A stretch of 64,000 nucleotides of DNA, from NCBI RefSeq assembly GCF_003086295.3, contig NC_092038.1, forward strand, positions 128,429,518 to 128,493,517, given 5' to 3'. The number at the start of each line of letters is the position of its first letter. Positions within the stretch are counted from its first letter, which is position 1. Positions 41,077 to 53,952 of the stretch are shown here, in pieces. The notes under the pieces were generated by a model. That model was not told where the DNA came from, did not search any database, and saw nothing but the letters and a program-made list of their open reading frames with translations. The translations under genes and the position numbers were made by a program. This DNA comes from Arachis hypogaea (taxonomy: Eukaryota > Streptophyta > Magnoliopsida > Fabales > Fabaceae).

Positions 41077-42400
41077 GTTGACTCTGGGCTCAAGCCGTCC
41101 AGTTGGGAGAATTAGTTGATAGAAAAATGATGATCACAGAAACAAAAAAAAATGAAAGAATTTTGTGTATACTGACAAAAACGAATGGAGCATTTACGTG
41201 TCTCCTAACTAGTAAGTAGTAACTAGTATTCTTCTCCTTAAACATTAATACCATGGGTCCCACCTCACCTGCTAGATCTATGCTCTCTCTCTTGGTCTAT
41301 CTTAGTTTCCAAATATAAAGAAGAAGAAGAACAAGAACAAGATGGCATCCAATAATAATAATAATTCTAAGAGGGTACATATAATCAAATGTTAAATAAT
41401 GTTGTGGCCTTGCCGTTAAAAGAGGATTGTGATGATTGATAAATATCTTTGAAATAAAATAAAATAAAATAGTGAAGTTTAGTTGCATTATACTGCTATT
41501 TCGCTGAATTCATTGTACCTTTGCTGTTTCTAGAAGTATCTCTAAAAGCATTTGGATATAATTTATCCTAATTGTCGGTTAATTAATAGCATTATGATTT
41601 GCAGGGATAAGAAAGACAATAACAAAAATATTTTCTTTCTATTCTAGCTAGCAAAACGTTAAGATCGAGTCTTATATATAATTTAATTCTTTTGTCATTA
41701 TTGTGTGTCTACTGCTTGTTGGGTGTGTGGTTACTGTGTTATACACACGTACATAAATCCCTTTTATTTTTTTCATTAGTCAACAAGCATTAAAAATTTA
41801 TTACGTTGAAAGGGATCGGAATCATAGAAACAGACATATATATAAGTCTAATTTGATATCCGTGGCTATAAATTTTAATTGGTTTGCAAGAATGTAAACT
41901 TTTCAGCAACTTATCTTTTCAAGAGTCGTCAAAATAACCTATTGTATGTTTCAACTTTCAATCAGTACCTTTGTAAGTATGTGAATGTAAGTACCAAGTA
42001 GTGCATGTGTGAATGTGAGTGACAGCCGCAACTTGGTTCATGCGTTTTAATCTTGATGGGTACTTGCTTGGTGGGAGAGGGAGGAGAAACCAATTGCATT
42101 ATAGATATTTGTTGTCCCTGCCATATGACTATGTATAGTTTATATTATATCAAAATAATTGCATATCTTAAAATTTTATTAATGTCTATTTTCAAAATAT
42201 TCATCATCATTCATTTTGAATAATAAGTAATAACTAGTGCGGTGACCTATATCTATATAAATTATGCTATACATATAAGTTTTTTGGTTTACAAGTCTTA
42301 CGAGTAGGGTCAAGTCTAACAAAAACTACATTCACCAATTGGCGCGTGATAACACGCAAGTCACTCAATTATTTCCAAAACGCGCTCTCACTCACCATTA
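41077..42400. other. Promoter-side intergenic region of the 38796-41076 gene
   Basis: AT-rich with several short GAA and TTA microsatellite-like runs (about 41320-41370). No gene or clear repeat. Confidence 0.4.
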
Positions 42401-44430
42401 TGAAAAACCTTCTTTTTTTTTTCACGTTCCTCCTTCTTCTCCTCCCTATTTTCCTTCTTTTTCTCCTTCTTCCTTGCGTTTCTCCTCCTTTTTCTTTGTG
42501 TGTTTTATCTTCATCGTTGTTTTTTTATTACTGTTGTTGTTACTGCATTTTTTTCTCCTCCTCTTTCTATTGATTTTGTAACATTATACATTTTTTTCTT
42601 CTTTATTTAATTTTTTTTCCCAAAAAAAATTATAAGAAAACAAAATAAGAAGATGAGAAAGAAGAAGCAGTAAAAGCAGCTTAAAACGTAAGGAGCTTAA
42701 AACATAAAGACTTTTATTAAAAGCAGCTTATAAATAAGTTATTTTGTATTTGGATTTTTAGTTATAAAAGTATTTATTTTAAAATTGTAGCGTTTGGATA
42801 AATAACTCAAATTATAAATTTTTTTATAAAAGAGAATGAATATTAAAATAACCATGATAACAAATACTTTCCAATATTGAATGTTGATTTTACATAACCT
42901 AATCACTAATATTGTGTATGATATGGTAGGTGAAAATAAAAAATAAATATAAAATATGTGTCAATGTATATTTTATTGCTGTTTTTTATTTTTTATTTTT
43001 ACTCCTATTAGAACTCTCTTCTAGGTCAAGAACTTGTTATAATTAACTATAAAAATAATAATAAACTATAAAATTACATATGAAAAAAAATAAAATTAAA
43101 ACTGAAATTTTATACCACACTTGAATACAAATTTAATAATAAAAAATAATGATAAAATGATAAAAAAATACTTAGAAGGAATATATGCAGTAAGTTGTTC
43201 AGATGTAATATTGTCTGAAAATGTGGTGGAGGATCAATACTTCCATCAGATGTTTCATTACGTAAAAATGGTGAGACTTGGAACATTGCGTGAGAATGAT
43301 GGTGGAAGGACAGTGCTTCTAGCAGACCTTGTGTGAAAATAGTAACGAAGGGTCAGTATTTTTCATAGAGTCAAGAAGGAAAGTAGATTCTTTTTTGTTT
43401 TAAAATTAATTTTTTTTAAGTAGGTGATAGAATGACTTCTCGAGAAGCAAGAAGTCATATATTTCTACTTCTTCAAAAAGCTGCAAATTAACTTTTTGGG
43501 AAGTTAAAAGCTTTTTTTTAAAATAGTGCCAAACACATAAATTGTGACTTTTCATAATCCAAAAGTTAAAAAAAGTAGCTTCTGCTACTTTCCAAACGGA
43601 CTCCTTCTCCTTCTCCTCCTCCTTTTCTTTCTTTTTTTCCTTATTCTTTGCGTTTCTCCTCCTTTTTCTTTGTGTGTTTTATCTTCATCGTTATTTTTTT
43701 ATTACTTTATTGTTGCTACGTTTTTTTCCTCTTCCTCTTTCTATTGATTTTGTAACATTATACATTTTTTTATTATTTAATTTTTTCTCCCAAAAGAATT
43801 ATAAGAAAACAAAATAAGAAGATGAGAAAGAAGAAGCAGTAAAAGATGAAGAGGAGGAAGATGAAGAGTTTTGAATTATGCAAAACTTATCAGAATAAAA
43901 ATACACAAAAAAAATCTTAAAATACACCCAAATATTTTCCTGTTATACTCAAATATCTTCGTATTACACACAAATTTGCTGCAAATACAGAAAAATATTT
44001 TCTCTAATGCTACATTTTTTTTCTTCTTCTTTTTCTTATTTCTTTCTTTCTTTTAGTTAAATGAATGTAAGTTCATCATATTCTAAGTAATTTTGCAGCA
44101 TTATGTATTTCTTCTTCTTTTTTGTTTGCTTTTTTTGTTTTTATTCTTGTTAAGAGAGTAAAACAAGAAAAAACTTGAGAAGGTAAAAAAAAAAGATAAA
44201 CAAAAAAAAAGAAGATGGTGATGATGATAAAACAAAGAATAGAAGATGAGGAGGAGGGGGAAGAGGAAGAGTTTTGAATTATGCAGAACTTATCAGAATA
44301 AAAATACACCCAAAAATTCTTAAAATACATTCAAATATCTTCGTGTTACACCCAAATATTTTCGTGCTACACCCAAATTTGCTGCGGAAAAATATTTTTT
44401 CTAATGCTATATTGTTTCTTCTGAATTGAA
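42400..44430. repeat. Three related pyrimidine/purine-rich repeat units with an intervening insertion
   Basis: Unit 1 (about 42405-42676) and unit 2 (about 43600-43850) share GCGTTTCTCCTCCTTTTTCT, a TGTGTGTTTTATCTTCATCG block, TCTATTGATTTTGTAACATT and the end GATGAGAAAGAAGAAGCAG. Unit 3 (about 44095-44270) is a looser version. Units 2 and 3 are each followed by TTTTGAATTATGCA.AACTTA and TCAGAATAAAAATACAC (43866 and 44274). Each unit has a T/C-rich half and an A/G-rich half and can fold back. The 42677-43600 segment between units 1 and 2 looks like an insertion with imperfect inverted ends. Open frames here are low-complexity artefacts. Confidence 0.6.
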
Positions 44431-44789
44431 CCACACATTAGCCACTTGATTGAATTAAAAACAATAATCAATTTTGTTTTGGTTCAATTGATAATCTGAA
44501 TCTGAATTATCTGTTATCTTCAACAATGAAATATCTGATGATGGAGGAGAAAGAGAAAAAGAAAAAAAGAGAAAAAATTCTAATAAAAAAAGAAGAAAAA
44601 AGAAGAGGAGGAGGAAGAGGTGACGAGAGAGAAAAATTACGAAAAAGAAGAAGATGAGGCACGGAGAAAAAAGAAGAAAGAAGAAGAGGAACGGAGAAAA
44701 AAAAGAAGATGCACAGAAAAAAAACATAAAAATATGGAAATATAAATGACTTGTATGATTTGTATGAAAAAATGTTTATATACGTAGAA

Positions 44790-44845
<56 letters not shown>

Positions 44846-45349
44846 GATAAAGTTCACTACATTTTTTTATATGATATTAATAATCAGTTAGGATTAATTT
44901 TCACGCCGTAAATCAAGTAATGTATTTGCCAAGAAAAATTAGGAAGTTATAATAAATAAACAAAAATGAGTCATTATCAAAAGAAAAATATTTGGTAAGA
45001 AAAAAAATAGTCAAAATCTGTCCAAACTTTCTATTTTTGGTTTTATTAATTTTGATTTAGAGTAATTTATTTTGCTTCTCTCACATGCATAGTTATAGTT
45101 GATTTTAATAATTACAGTTAATATGGGAAACATTCATAAACTTTTAATGTGATGATTTATTTATAGAATATGTTATAATTATAATAAAAATATATCCCAT
45201 GATTCTTGTAGTTTAACTGCCGTCCTGTGAATATAAAAGCTTATTAGTAACACATTCACTATCTCAATTGATGTTCTGCAAATATAAGTTCTAGCAATCA
45301 AGAAGAAAAAAAAAATACTCCGTTAAATCGAAAGAAAAAAAAATTCATT
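44431..45349. other. Low-complexity intergenic DNA with (TA)n tract
   Basis: 44530-44740 is an A/G-rich run and 44794-44840 is a (TA)n microsatellite. No gene. Confidence 0.6.
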
Positions 45350-47361
45350 GATGGTTTATTAGTGGCTAAGAGAATGGAGGTTGAATTTTAGCCCTTTTTT
45401 TCGCTTAGTAACTCTTGCTGTTCTTCAGAACACTTAAGAAGATATTTTTTGTTTTTGTCTCGTACCTAGCCACGAGATTTTTTCGTTTTGTCTCGTGACC
45501 AGCCAGGAGATATTTTTCAGTTTTGTCTCCTATGCAGCATAATCAGAAATGGAGTAGAAGAGAGAGAAAATTACACCAAGATATATCTTGATTCAGCTGC
45601 AAAGTGCAATGCAACCTACATCCAGTCTCCATCACAATAATGATGGAATTTCACTATAATCATCTTTGATTACATACACCAATTCTCCCCAAAAACTACC
45701 CTTCCTATCCGGGACAAGTCCAGATTCTAATCCCAAAGACTAAACTTGACTTGGTCACTGCCAAACTTTCAACTGCTAAGTGCTAACCCAACTTGCAAGG
45801 AGATTCCCACAGAATCATGAAACACAACACAGATGTACAAAAAACCTCTAAGGACATCTATGACTTTTTCTTTTAATTTTTCACTCTCTACCTTTTTCCG
45901 CTCTATGGCTATTTCTTACAAACCTCATTGTTTGCCTTTTTCCATGAGACTCAAGACATACAAAATTAAACAGGAAAATACAAAATGAAGAACATTGAAG
46001 GAGAATAACTTCTGTTAGCTTAGGTAGTTATGTGAACACTGTGCTTTCACTCTTTTCCTTACTTCAAGCCCTAGCTATTCTCCCTTATTTATAGAGGAGG
46101 AAGCTTCCACGGTTGAAACCATTTGAACCAAGCTAAACTTCTTCTTCTTCATGCAAACCGGTTCGGCCAGAGAGAGAGGAGAGATAACCGAATGTAATAA
46201 TGAACATACAATTACCTCTGTGTCTTCCCTTTACACCAAACTTCACCAATCCGAGCCATCCCTCTTGACTTGCACTCCAAGAAGGACTCCTAGCCCTTGA
46301 TGCTTCTTGATGCATGACAGCTCCTCCTGCTCCACTTTTGCTTCCTTCTTCACGTAGCCTTCCTAGCTACCTTCTGTGTTGAGTGAATACAAAAGCAGAG
46401 ACGAGTCATGCCTCTGAGATCTTCTTCCTCTGACCGAGATCTCCTCTTCTATTTTTGGTATGGAGAGCATGAGCTTACTTCACCAAATCTTACCTTATTT
46501 TGGTGAACATCTCAGGCACAACATACTTTTTGTTTTCTTTTTTTTGATGCCATAATCACAATGGCTTCTTACTTGCAACTAGCTTTTTTGTGATTTTTAC
46601 TGATAGCTTGCTTCATCCTTCTTTTCCTGCGAGACAAGACCAAAAGAGAGAGGAGAGAGAACAGAGAAAAGCTTGCTATGTAACTAAGGAAGAAAATGAA
46701 AATGAGTTAAGTTTACTTACTCATGCCTAGTCTCTACTTCCTTTACTTGCTTCTACCATTTTCTTCTCTAACAGTGAGGTGACCGAATGCAAAGAAAGAG
46801 AAGAAAGAGAAGTAAAAGGAAAAACTTTGGAAGTAATGAGTGATATCTAGATCTATTATAATCAATTAAAATAAATTGAAACCCACTTCTCATGCTTTTG
46901 CTTTGTAACGTGCATAACTCATTAAATGCTATCAAATCAAATTTTCTCTTTCCATTTACCAAGGCATTTAAAGCTAATTTATAAAATTTGAATTCCAACC
47001 AAAAGTGGAGAGTGTTATCCGTGGAAAGCATGAAGCTTTGCTTTCTTTCCTCTTTTAATTTTGGACCAAGCTAGTTGGTCTCTCAAAATTAATTTGGGCT
47101 AATACAATAATGATTAAATCTGGCCCAACCAATATAATTATACTTTAGCCACAATTTTTAAAACATTTTTTGTAACCAAGGCTGGATTTCTTCAACATAT
47201 TGGGCTTGTGATTTTTTTTTCGGCCCAAAGTAAAAATCTTCAAGTGACAAAATTATTAATTAGCAAATATGAATTAAAATTCAAATTAATAATTTTGTAA
47301 TTAATTATGTTAATAATGTTTGATCATGATCAATTTAATTTGGAGTTTTCCAAACTCATCA
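45350..47361 (-). repeat. 3' LTR of the SIRE-type element
   Basis: About 2,012 bp, beginning TGATGGTTTATTAG on the plus strand and ending CTCATCA. It differs from the other LTR by scattered substitutions and small indels, so the insertion is older than the chromovirus at 7613. Confidence 0.92.
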
Positions 47362-48409
47362 ATCTTCCCCTTGATGACAAACATTAATTAAAATTGAAAT
47401 GGAAAGAAATCAAAGATTTGAGTACTCCCTTTGAATACTTGAATTTCTTCCTTTCCAATTGTTACATGGCTCTCCCTTAATGTATGCTATTTTACCAAGG
47501 GAAGCTTTACCTGTAACTTTTGAAATCAAGCTTTAAGGCAACTATGTTATTCAACATATAAAATTTAAGCTTGATTTATGAGCAGAGTTGAAGATAAACA
47601 AAACTTAATTTGTTATTATAAAAATTTTATGCTCAATATACAACCAAATTAAAGCATGCTTAAGCATTTTTAGAGTACATTTCAACATATGGCCAAAACT
47701 CAACGTACTTTAATTTAACATGTACAAACAAATCCTGTTGATATGATTTTCTGCCTAACTATTCAATCAAATAACAATTCAACAATTCAAGTAAATACTG
47801 GCAAAATATCAGAGCAGAATAAAAAATATCAGAGCAAAATCATACTATGAAAACATAACTCATAACCGAAAATCAAAGCATAAAACATAAAATGACCAAT
47901 TTAAGCACAAACCAATCAGAGCACACAATCACAGGGATAATCATTAATCATTCAGATTTTAGTCCCTGTTCAATTCCTTGTTTTTCAAATTTTCCGACTT
48001 TTCTCCCCTTTTTGTCATTAATTGGGTCTTGCAAAATAAATAAAAACAACATACAAAAGGCAGGATATTTATTTTCATCAAAACACAATGGTCTAGTAAG
48101 CACACATGCATTTGAGCAAATGACAATCAAAGTTCAACTCGAAATTAATTCACTAACACAAAGTGCTCAAAACAGAGCAAAATAGGTCTGCAAAATAGTG
48201 CAACAAATCAATAAAATATAACAGTTTCAATTCAGCCCTTTTTCTTTTCTCCCCCCTTTTTGTCATCAAGGAGGGACCCTGCAAAAAAAATGACAAAAAA
48301 GCAATGCAGTCCATAATAATTCAAGACAAGTGAAAATAGTTCCACTGAGTCAAATACACAGAGAGTAAAATGACTGAGCGTTCTGCAGTAGCAGCAACAG
48401 GGAGCAAAC

Positions 48410-48810
48410 TTAGGCATCAGAATTTTCTTTATTTGATTCCAGAACATCATCTTCTTTCTCGAAAGGAGCCATATCCTCATCAACTGAATCCAAATGCTTT
48501 AAGAGCAAGTTTACCCTTTCATGAAATTTTAGCCAAGCCTTTTCATTTTGCAATGCAAGCTTTCTAGCTTCTTTGCTGGATTTTACCATTTGCTTAGATG
48601 TGGTAGCAAACTCCAAGAGAACTTCTTTACCTTTAGCATGTTACGGTACACCACCACCTTTGATTGTGGACACTTTATTCTCAACAGGCTCATTACTCAA
48701 ATCAGCATTAAAATACTCAATCAAGCAAGTCAAAAACATACCATATGACAAGTTACTCCTTCCTACAAGATTTGATATGACAACTTCCCAAAAGTATGAT
48801 TAAAAAAAAA
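48410..48810 (-). pseudogene. Remnant of an extra frame downstream of pol (env-like/ORF3 position)
   Basis: The minus strand encodes SNLSYGMFLTCLIEYFNADL and, after a stop, LEFATTSKQMVKSSKEARKL plus an acidic end (EDDVLESNKENSDA). The first part resembles the 'putative plant transposon protein' text found after pol in SIRE-type elements. Whether it derives from an envelope-like gene cannot be told from this fragment. Confidence 0.45.
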
Positions 48811-48964
48811 ATGAGAAACGGGTCAGAGTGAGGTCAAAGAGATTTGGTGAGGCCCAAAATAATTAACTTCAGTTCAATCTTCTCCTGTATCATGGCCCGT
48901 TTAACACATTCTGAAATTTGTCTCCTGCTTTCCTATGAGACAAAACCAAACAGAATCAAAAAGT

Positions 48965-50307
48965 TCACAAATTTTCAATAGAACTTAATTCTATCATTCC
49001 CAAACTATTTCTTAAGGTGTAGAATCTGTCTTCACACAAGGGCTTAGTGAAAATATCCACAAGTTGATCTTCGGATTTTATAAATTGAATATCAATAGTT
49101 CCCTTTTGCACATGTTCTCTAATGAAATGATATTTAATTTCAATGTGCTTAGTTCTTGAGTGCAAAATAGGATTTTTTGAAATATTTATGGCACTCATAT
49201 TGTCACAAAACAAGGGTATACTATTGATCTTTAATTTGTAATCCTCTAATTGAGTTTTTAACCATATTAATTGTGAACAACAAGCAGAGGCAGAGATATA
49301 TTCAGCTTCGGCTGTGGATAGAGCTACTGTGGCCTGTTTTTTGCTTGACCACATGTTGAGTGAGCTTCCAAAGAAGCAACACATGCCCGATGTGCTTCTT
49401 CTATCCACCCGATCTTCCACATAATCTGCATCACAAAACCCTACTGCACAAAACTCATCAGATTTTGGATACCATAGACCATAATCACTAGTTCCCTTAA
49501 TGTATCTAATGATGCGTTTAACGGCTGAAAGATGGGATTCTTTTGGGTGAGATTGAAATCTTGAACATACACCCACACTTTGAACAATATCCGGTCTAGA
49601 GGAGGTAAGATACATAAGTGATCCGATCATTCCTCTGTACCTTGTTTCATCCACATCTTTCCCATCATCATCCTTTTCAAGTTTAGTGTTTTGATGCATT
49701 GGTGTTTCCATTGGTTTGGAATTTTCTAGGCCAATTTTTTTTATTAATTCTTTATCATACTTTTCTTGGTGAATAAAAGTATCATTAGGAGTTTGTTTAA
49801 TTTGGAGGCCAAGAAAGAAAGTTAGCTCTCCCATTAAACTCATTTCAAACTCACTAGTAATGAGTTTTCCAAACTCTTCACACAAGGATTCATTGGCCGA
49901 TCCAAACACAATATCATCCACATAAACTTGAACTAGGAGAATATCATCATTAGATGCTTTAATAAATAAAGTTGTCTCGGTGGTACCCCTTTGAAAGTGA
50001 TTTTCCAATAAGAAGGCACTAAGCCTTTCATACCAAGCTCTAGGAGCTTGCCTAAGACCATAGAGATCCTTAGAAAGTTTAAAAACATGATTTGGAAATT
50101 TTTTGTTTTCAAAACCGGGGGTTGTGCCACATACACTTCTCTATCAATAAAGCCATTAAGGAAAGCACATTTAACATCCATTTGAAATATTTTGAAACCC
50201 TTATGGGCAGCATAGGCAAGAAGCAACCTAATTGCTTCCATTCTAGCTACTGGAGCAAAAGACTCATCAAAATCTATACCCTCTTCTTGATCGTAACCTT
50301 GGGCCAC
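48965..50307 (-). pseudogene. Copia reverse transcriptase and RNase H
   Basis: Two overlapping pieces in different frames. 49933-50307 has the RT start ([28 protein letters not shown] block, [10 protein letters not shown]). 48965-50008 has the catalytic VYVDDIVFG, thumb and RNase H (GFCDADYVEDRVDRRSTSG ... TAEAEYISAS ... LFCDNMSAI). The frame change lies between about 50000 and 50110. The pol frame ends LGMIELSSIENL. Confidence 0.9.
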
Positions 50308-51071
50308 TAATCTAGCTTTGTTACGAAAAACTTTTTCATCATCACCAAGTTTATTTTAAAAAACCCACTTAGTACCCGTGACTTTCTTACCATCTGGATG
50401 AGGTACTAGTGTCTAAACCTTATTTTTGTCAAATTGAGCCAGCTCCTCTTGCATAGCTTTGACCCAAGAGGGATCTTCAAGGGATTGTTTCACATTGTTG
50501 GGCTCCCTTTGTGATAAGAGAGCAAGGTTGCTTGGTTTGGATTACTTTTTGGATGAGGATCTTGTGGTTACACTTTGTGATGGATCACCAATGATAAAGT
50601 CATGAGGATAACCCCTCATGGACTTCCATTCCCTTAGTTTTCGAAGGTGTGTTGAGCTTTGATGAGCTTCTGTGGGTTGTTTTGTTCCAGTTTCTCTTGC
50701 TGATTCAGGAGACAAATCAGAAGTGTCTCCTCCATTCTGACGAGACAAAATTGGCAGACAGATTCTTCATTTTGAACAGACTTGGGATTTTTTTCATTGG
50801 TTTCTTTATTGACAACTTCTTCACAATCTAAATCATTTTCTATAACAGTACTGGGAATTGAAATAGAATCACAAAAAGATACATGTATGGATTCCTCTAT
50901 GGTTCTATGTTCTTTGAGGTAAATTCTATAAGCCTTGCTAGTGGTGGAGTATCCAACAAATATTCCCTCATAAGATTTTGGATAAAATTTACCAAGATTT
51001 TCTTTGTTGTTAAGTACAAAACATTTGCATCCAAAAATATGGAAATACTTAAGATTAGGAGGGGTTCTTTT

Positions 51072-52121
51072 CTATAGCTCATAAAGAGTTTTCTTCAACC
51101 CTTTTCTAATGATGGTCCTATTCAAAATATAACAAGCTGTATTTACAACTTCAGCCCATAGAAATTTTGGAACCTCATTTTCACATAACATAGCCCTACT
51201 CATCTCTTGAAGGCTTCTATTCCTTCTTTCAACAACCCCATTTTGTTGAGGTGTTTTTGGGCATGAAAAGTTATGAGCAATTTCAAAATCATCACAGAAT
51301 TTTTCAAAATCTTGGTTTTCAAATTCTTTTCTGTGATCACTTCTCAAATGAGAAACTTTTAAATCTTTTTCATTTTGAATTCTTTTGCAAAAGGTTGAAA
51401 AGGCATGAAAACTATCATTTTTATGAGCAAGAAAAAATACCCAACCGAATCTAGAGTAATCATCCACCACCACTAAGCCATAGTGTTTACCTCCTAAACT
51501 TTGAGTTCTTGTTGGTCCAAAAAGATCAATGTGTAACATCTCTAATGGCCTCTTGGTTGAAATTCCATCTTTTACTTTAAAAGAGGATTTTACTTGTTTG
51601 CCTAATTGACAAGTATCACAAGTAAGATCCTTATTAAATTTAATATCTGGAATTCCTCTTACAAAGTTTTTCTTAACTAGCTTAGAAATTTGGTACATGC
51701 TAGCATGACCCAATTTCTTATACCATAGCCATTTTTCAGATTCAAGAGAGGTAAAACATGTCACTTTTTTATCTTTTAAGTCCTCAAGAGTCAATCCATA
51801 CATGTTATTGCACCTTTTAGCCTCAAACAAAATATCCCCAGATTTTTCACAAACAACTAGGCACACAAACTTTCTAACAACAACTTCAAATCCTAGATCA
51901 CACAATTGGCTAACACTAAGTAAATTATGTTTCAAACCATCAACAAGAAGAACATCATTTATAGAAGATGAAAAATTTTTACCAACTTTTCCAATGGCCA
52001 CTATTTTTCCTTTACCATCATCACCGAAAGTGACAAACCCTCTATTATACTCATCAAGCTTTATGAAGAAGGTTGCCTTTCCGGTCATATGCCTAGAGCA
52101 TCCACTGTCCATATACCACAT
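51072..52121 (-). pseudogene. Copia protease end and integrase
   Basis: 349 residues: protease active-site region WYMDSGCSRHMTG, the pre-integrase HHCC domain (LWYKKLGHASM ... CDTCQLGK), and the catalytic core with LHIDLFGP (D), the second acidic position in HLRSDHRKEF, and QQNGVVERRNRSLQEM (E). In HLRSDHRKEF the residue after Asp-His is Arg where Gly-Gly is common. It stops before the RT. Confidence 0.88.
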
Positions 52122-52164
52122 ATTGTCCTTCCGCTTGGATGCTAGGCAAACCTATAAAATGAGC

Positions 52165-53916
52165 TCAAATGACCTTAGGTATCCAAATCTTCTTGGATCC
52201 TTTCACGTTAAACCATCTCCTATGTCCCAAGCCATTATAGTCAAAAACAACTTTGTAAATTTTGTCACCAATCATTCTTTCACCAAAAAAGCATTGAATG
52301 GGAAAGTGGCCATTTCGGTTGCATAATCTACAAAATCTTGGAGTTGTTGTTTTGCTAAAGCTTGTTGGGTTTTGAAACCTTGTATCATTTGAAGATGAGG
52401 CTATGTTTTCAAAATAAGATTTTTTAACAGATTTGAAATTCTTGTGAAACCCCAAGCCAGCTTTATCATATAGAGGTTTTTGACTAGCCAAGATTTGATT
52501 TAAATTTTCAGAACTTTGAGTGAACATGGCTAAGTCATTTTCAAGATTTTTGATCTTTTTCAGCAACTCTTCATTTTCTTTAAAACAGTTTACATATACA
52601 ACAACAAAATGATCACTTTCACAGCTTCTAAGTTGAGCTTTTAACTGCTTGTTTTCTTCAACAAGTTCAACAACAATTTCAGTGTCCCTTAGTTTTTCTT
52701 TAAGAAAGCCATTTTCAGCTTTAAAAATGGTGATTTACTGCTCAAGATCTTGGTTATCAAGCAAGAAACATCTAATTTTTTCAGAAAGGTGGTCTATCAT
52801 AAGATGAAGATCTTCAGTATCAGGGTTATGAAAAACTACCTGTTCAATGTGATCTGCCATGAGACATGGCTGGGACTTGGTCTCCGATTCTTCATCATCG
52901 TCCGAGTCATTTTCCAAGTCCTCCCACGAAGCCATCAGTCCCTTTTTCTTTCCTTTCTTTGGCTTCTCCTCCTTCTTCAACTTAGGGCAATCAGATTTAA
53001 AATGTCTAGTCTCTTTGCAGTTGTAGCATGTCACCTTACTGAAATCTTTCTTTTGTTTTCTTGAACTGCTTCCCTTGCCTCTTTCCTTGAACTTTACCAT
53101 TTTCCTAAATTTTTTGGCAAACAACACAAATTCATTTTTAGAGGAATTATCACTGGATTCATCATCCAGGGTGTTAGTAACATATGTAAAAACAACTCCT
53201 TTCTTTTTTGAATCTTTTTTCAAATAAATGTTTTCGAAAGAAAGAAAATTTCCTCTCAAGTCATCATATGTCATGGAATCTAGACTACTATTCTCAGATA
53301 TGATTAGTGGTTTAGTTTCCCACTCTTTTGTAAGACATCTCAAAACTCTTCTCACAAGCACAGAATTAGGATACGTAATCCTCATAGCATCCAAGCCAAC
53401 AATGATGATGTTGAATCTTTCAACTATTTCATCAATAGATTCTCCTTTCTTCATTGCAAAAATTCCATACTCTTTGTTCAACATATCTATCCTGGTCTTC
53501 TTCACTATGGTGGTTCCTTCATGTGTGATTTGAAGTTTGTCCTAGATTTTCTTTGCTGTTGTGCATCGTGATACCCGTCGGTATTCCTCAAAGCTGATAG
53601 CACAGTTGAGCAGATTGATAGCCTTGGCATTGAGCTCAACCTTCTTTCTATCTTTTTTGGTCCAGGTTGCTTCGGGTTTGAGAGAGATTACTCCTTCTGC
53701 ACTTGTGGTGGTTGGAAATTGAGGACCCTCCAGGATAATTTTCAAAAGTCTGTAGTCCACTGGTTGTACAAAAATCTTCATTCTCTCCTTCCAATAGGTG
53801 TAGTTTTTCCCATTGAAAAGAGGAGGTCTGTTGCTTGACTGTCCTTTTGTCAGGTTGTAGGATACCAGATTAGAGCCACTATTTTCTGCCATCTGGATCT
53901 TTTCTCCAAGCTGCAA
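52165..53916 (-). pseudogene. Copia gag (UBN2-type) with zinc knuckle, broken by stops
   Basis: Three pieces: 53542-53916 (PPLFNGKNYTYWKERMKIFV, the N-terminal gag motif), 52735-53505 (capsid remainder, zinc knuckle CYNCKETRHFKSDC, acidic tail) and 52165-52566 (coiled-coil-like region, then CRLCNRNGHFPIQC). The first break is a TAG where a Trp codon (TGG) is usual and the second is a TAA. The zinc knuckle keeps all four ligands. In a live element this is the particle protein; here it cannot be made whole. Confidence 0.85.
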
Positions 53917-53938
53917 AGCTTGATCTCTTTGAGACCAA

Positions 53939-53950
53939 GCTCTGATACCA
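53939..53950 (-). other. Primer-binding site of the SIRE-type element
   Basis: The minus strand reads TGGTATCAGAGC, an exact match to the initiator-tRNA-Met primer-binding consensus, two bases inside the 5' LTR. Confidence 0.92.
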
Positions 53951-53952
53951 AT

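Noticed and set aside
42339..42581. Hydrophobic small proteins in several frames, also at 43544-43747 and 44455-44857
   Set aside because: Artefacts of pyrimidine/purine-rich low-complexity DNA that looks like membrane segments in any frame.
46133..46315. A 60-residue antisense open frame kept in both LTRs of the copia element (also 54735-54917)
   Set aside because: It lies inside the LTRs and is shared only because the LTRs are copies; no family features.
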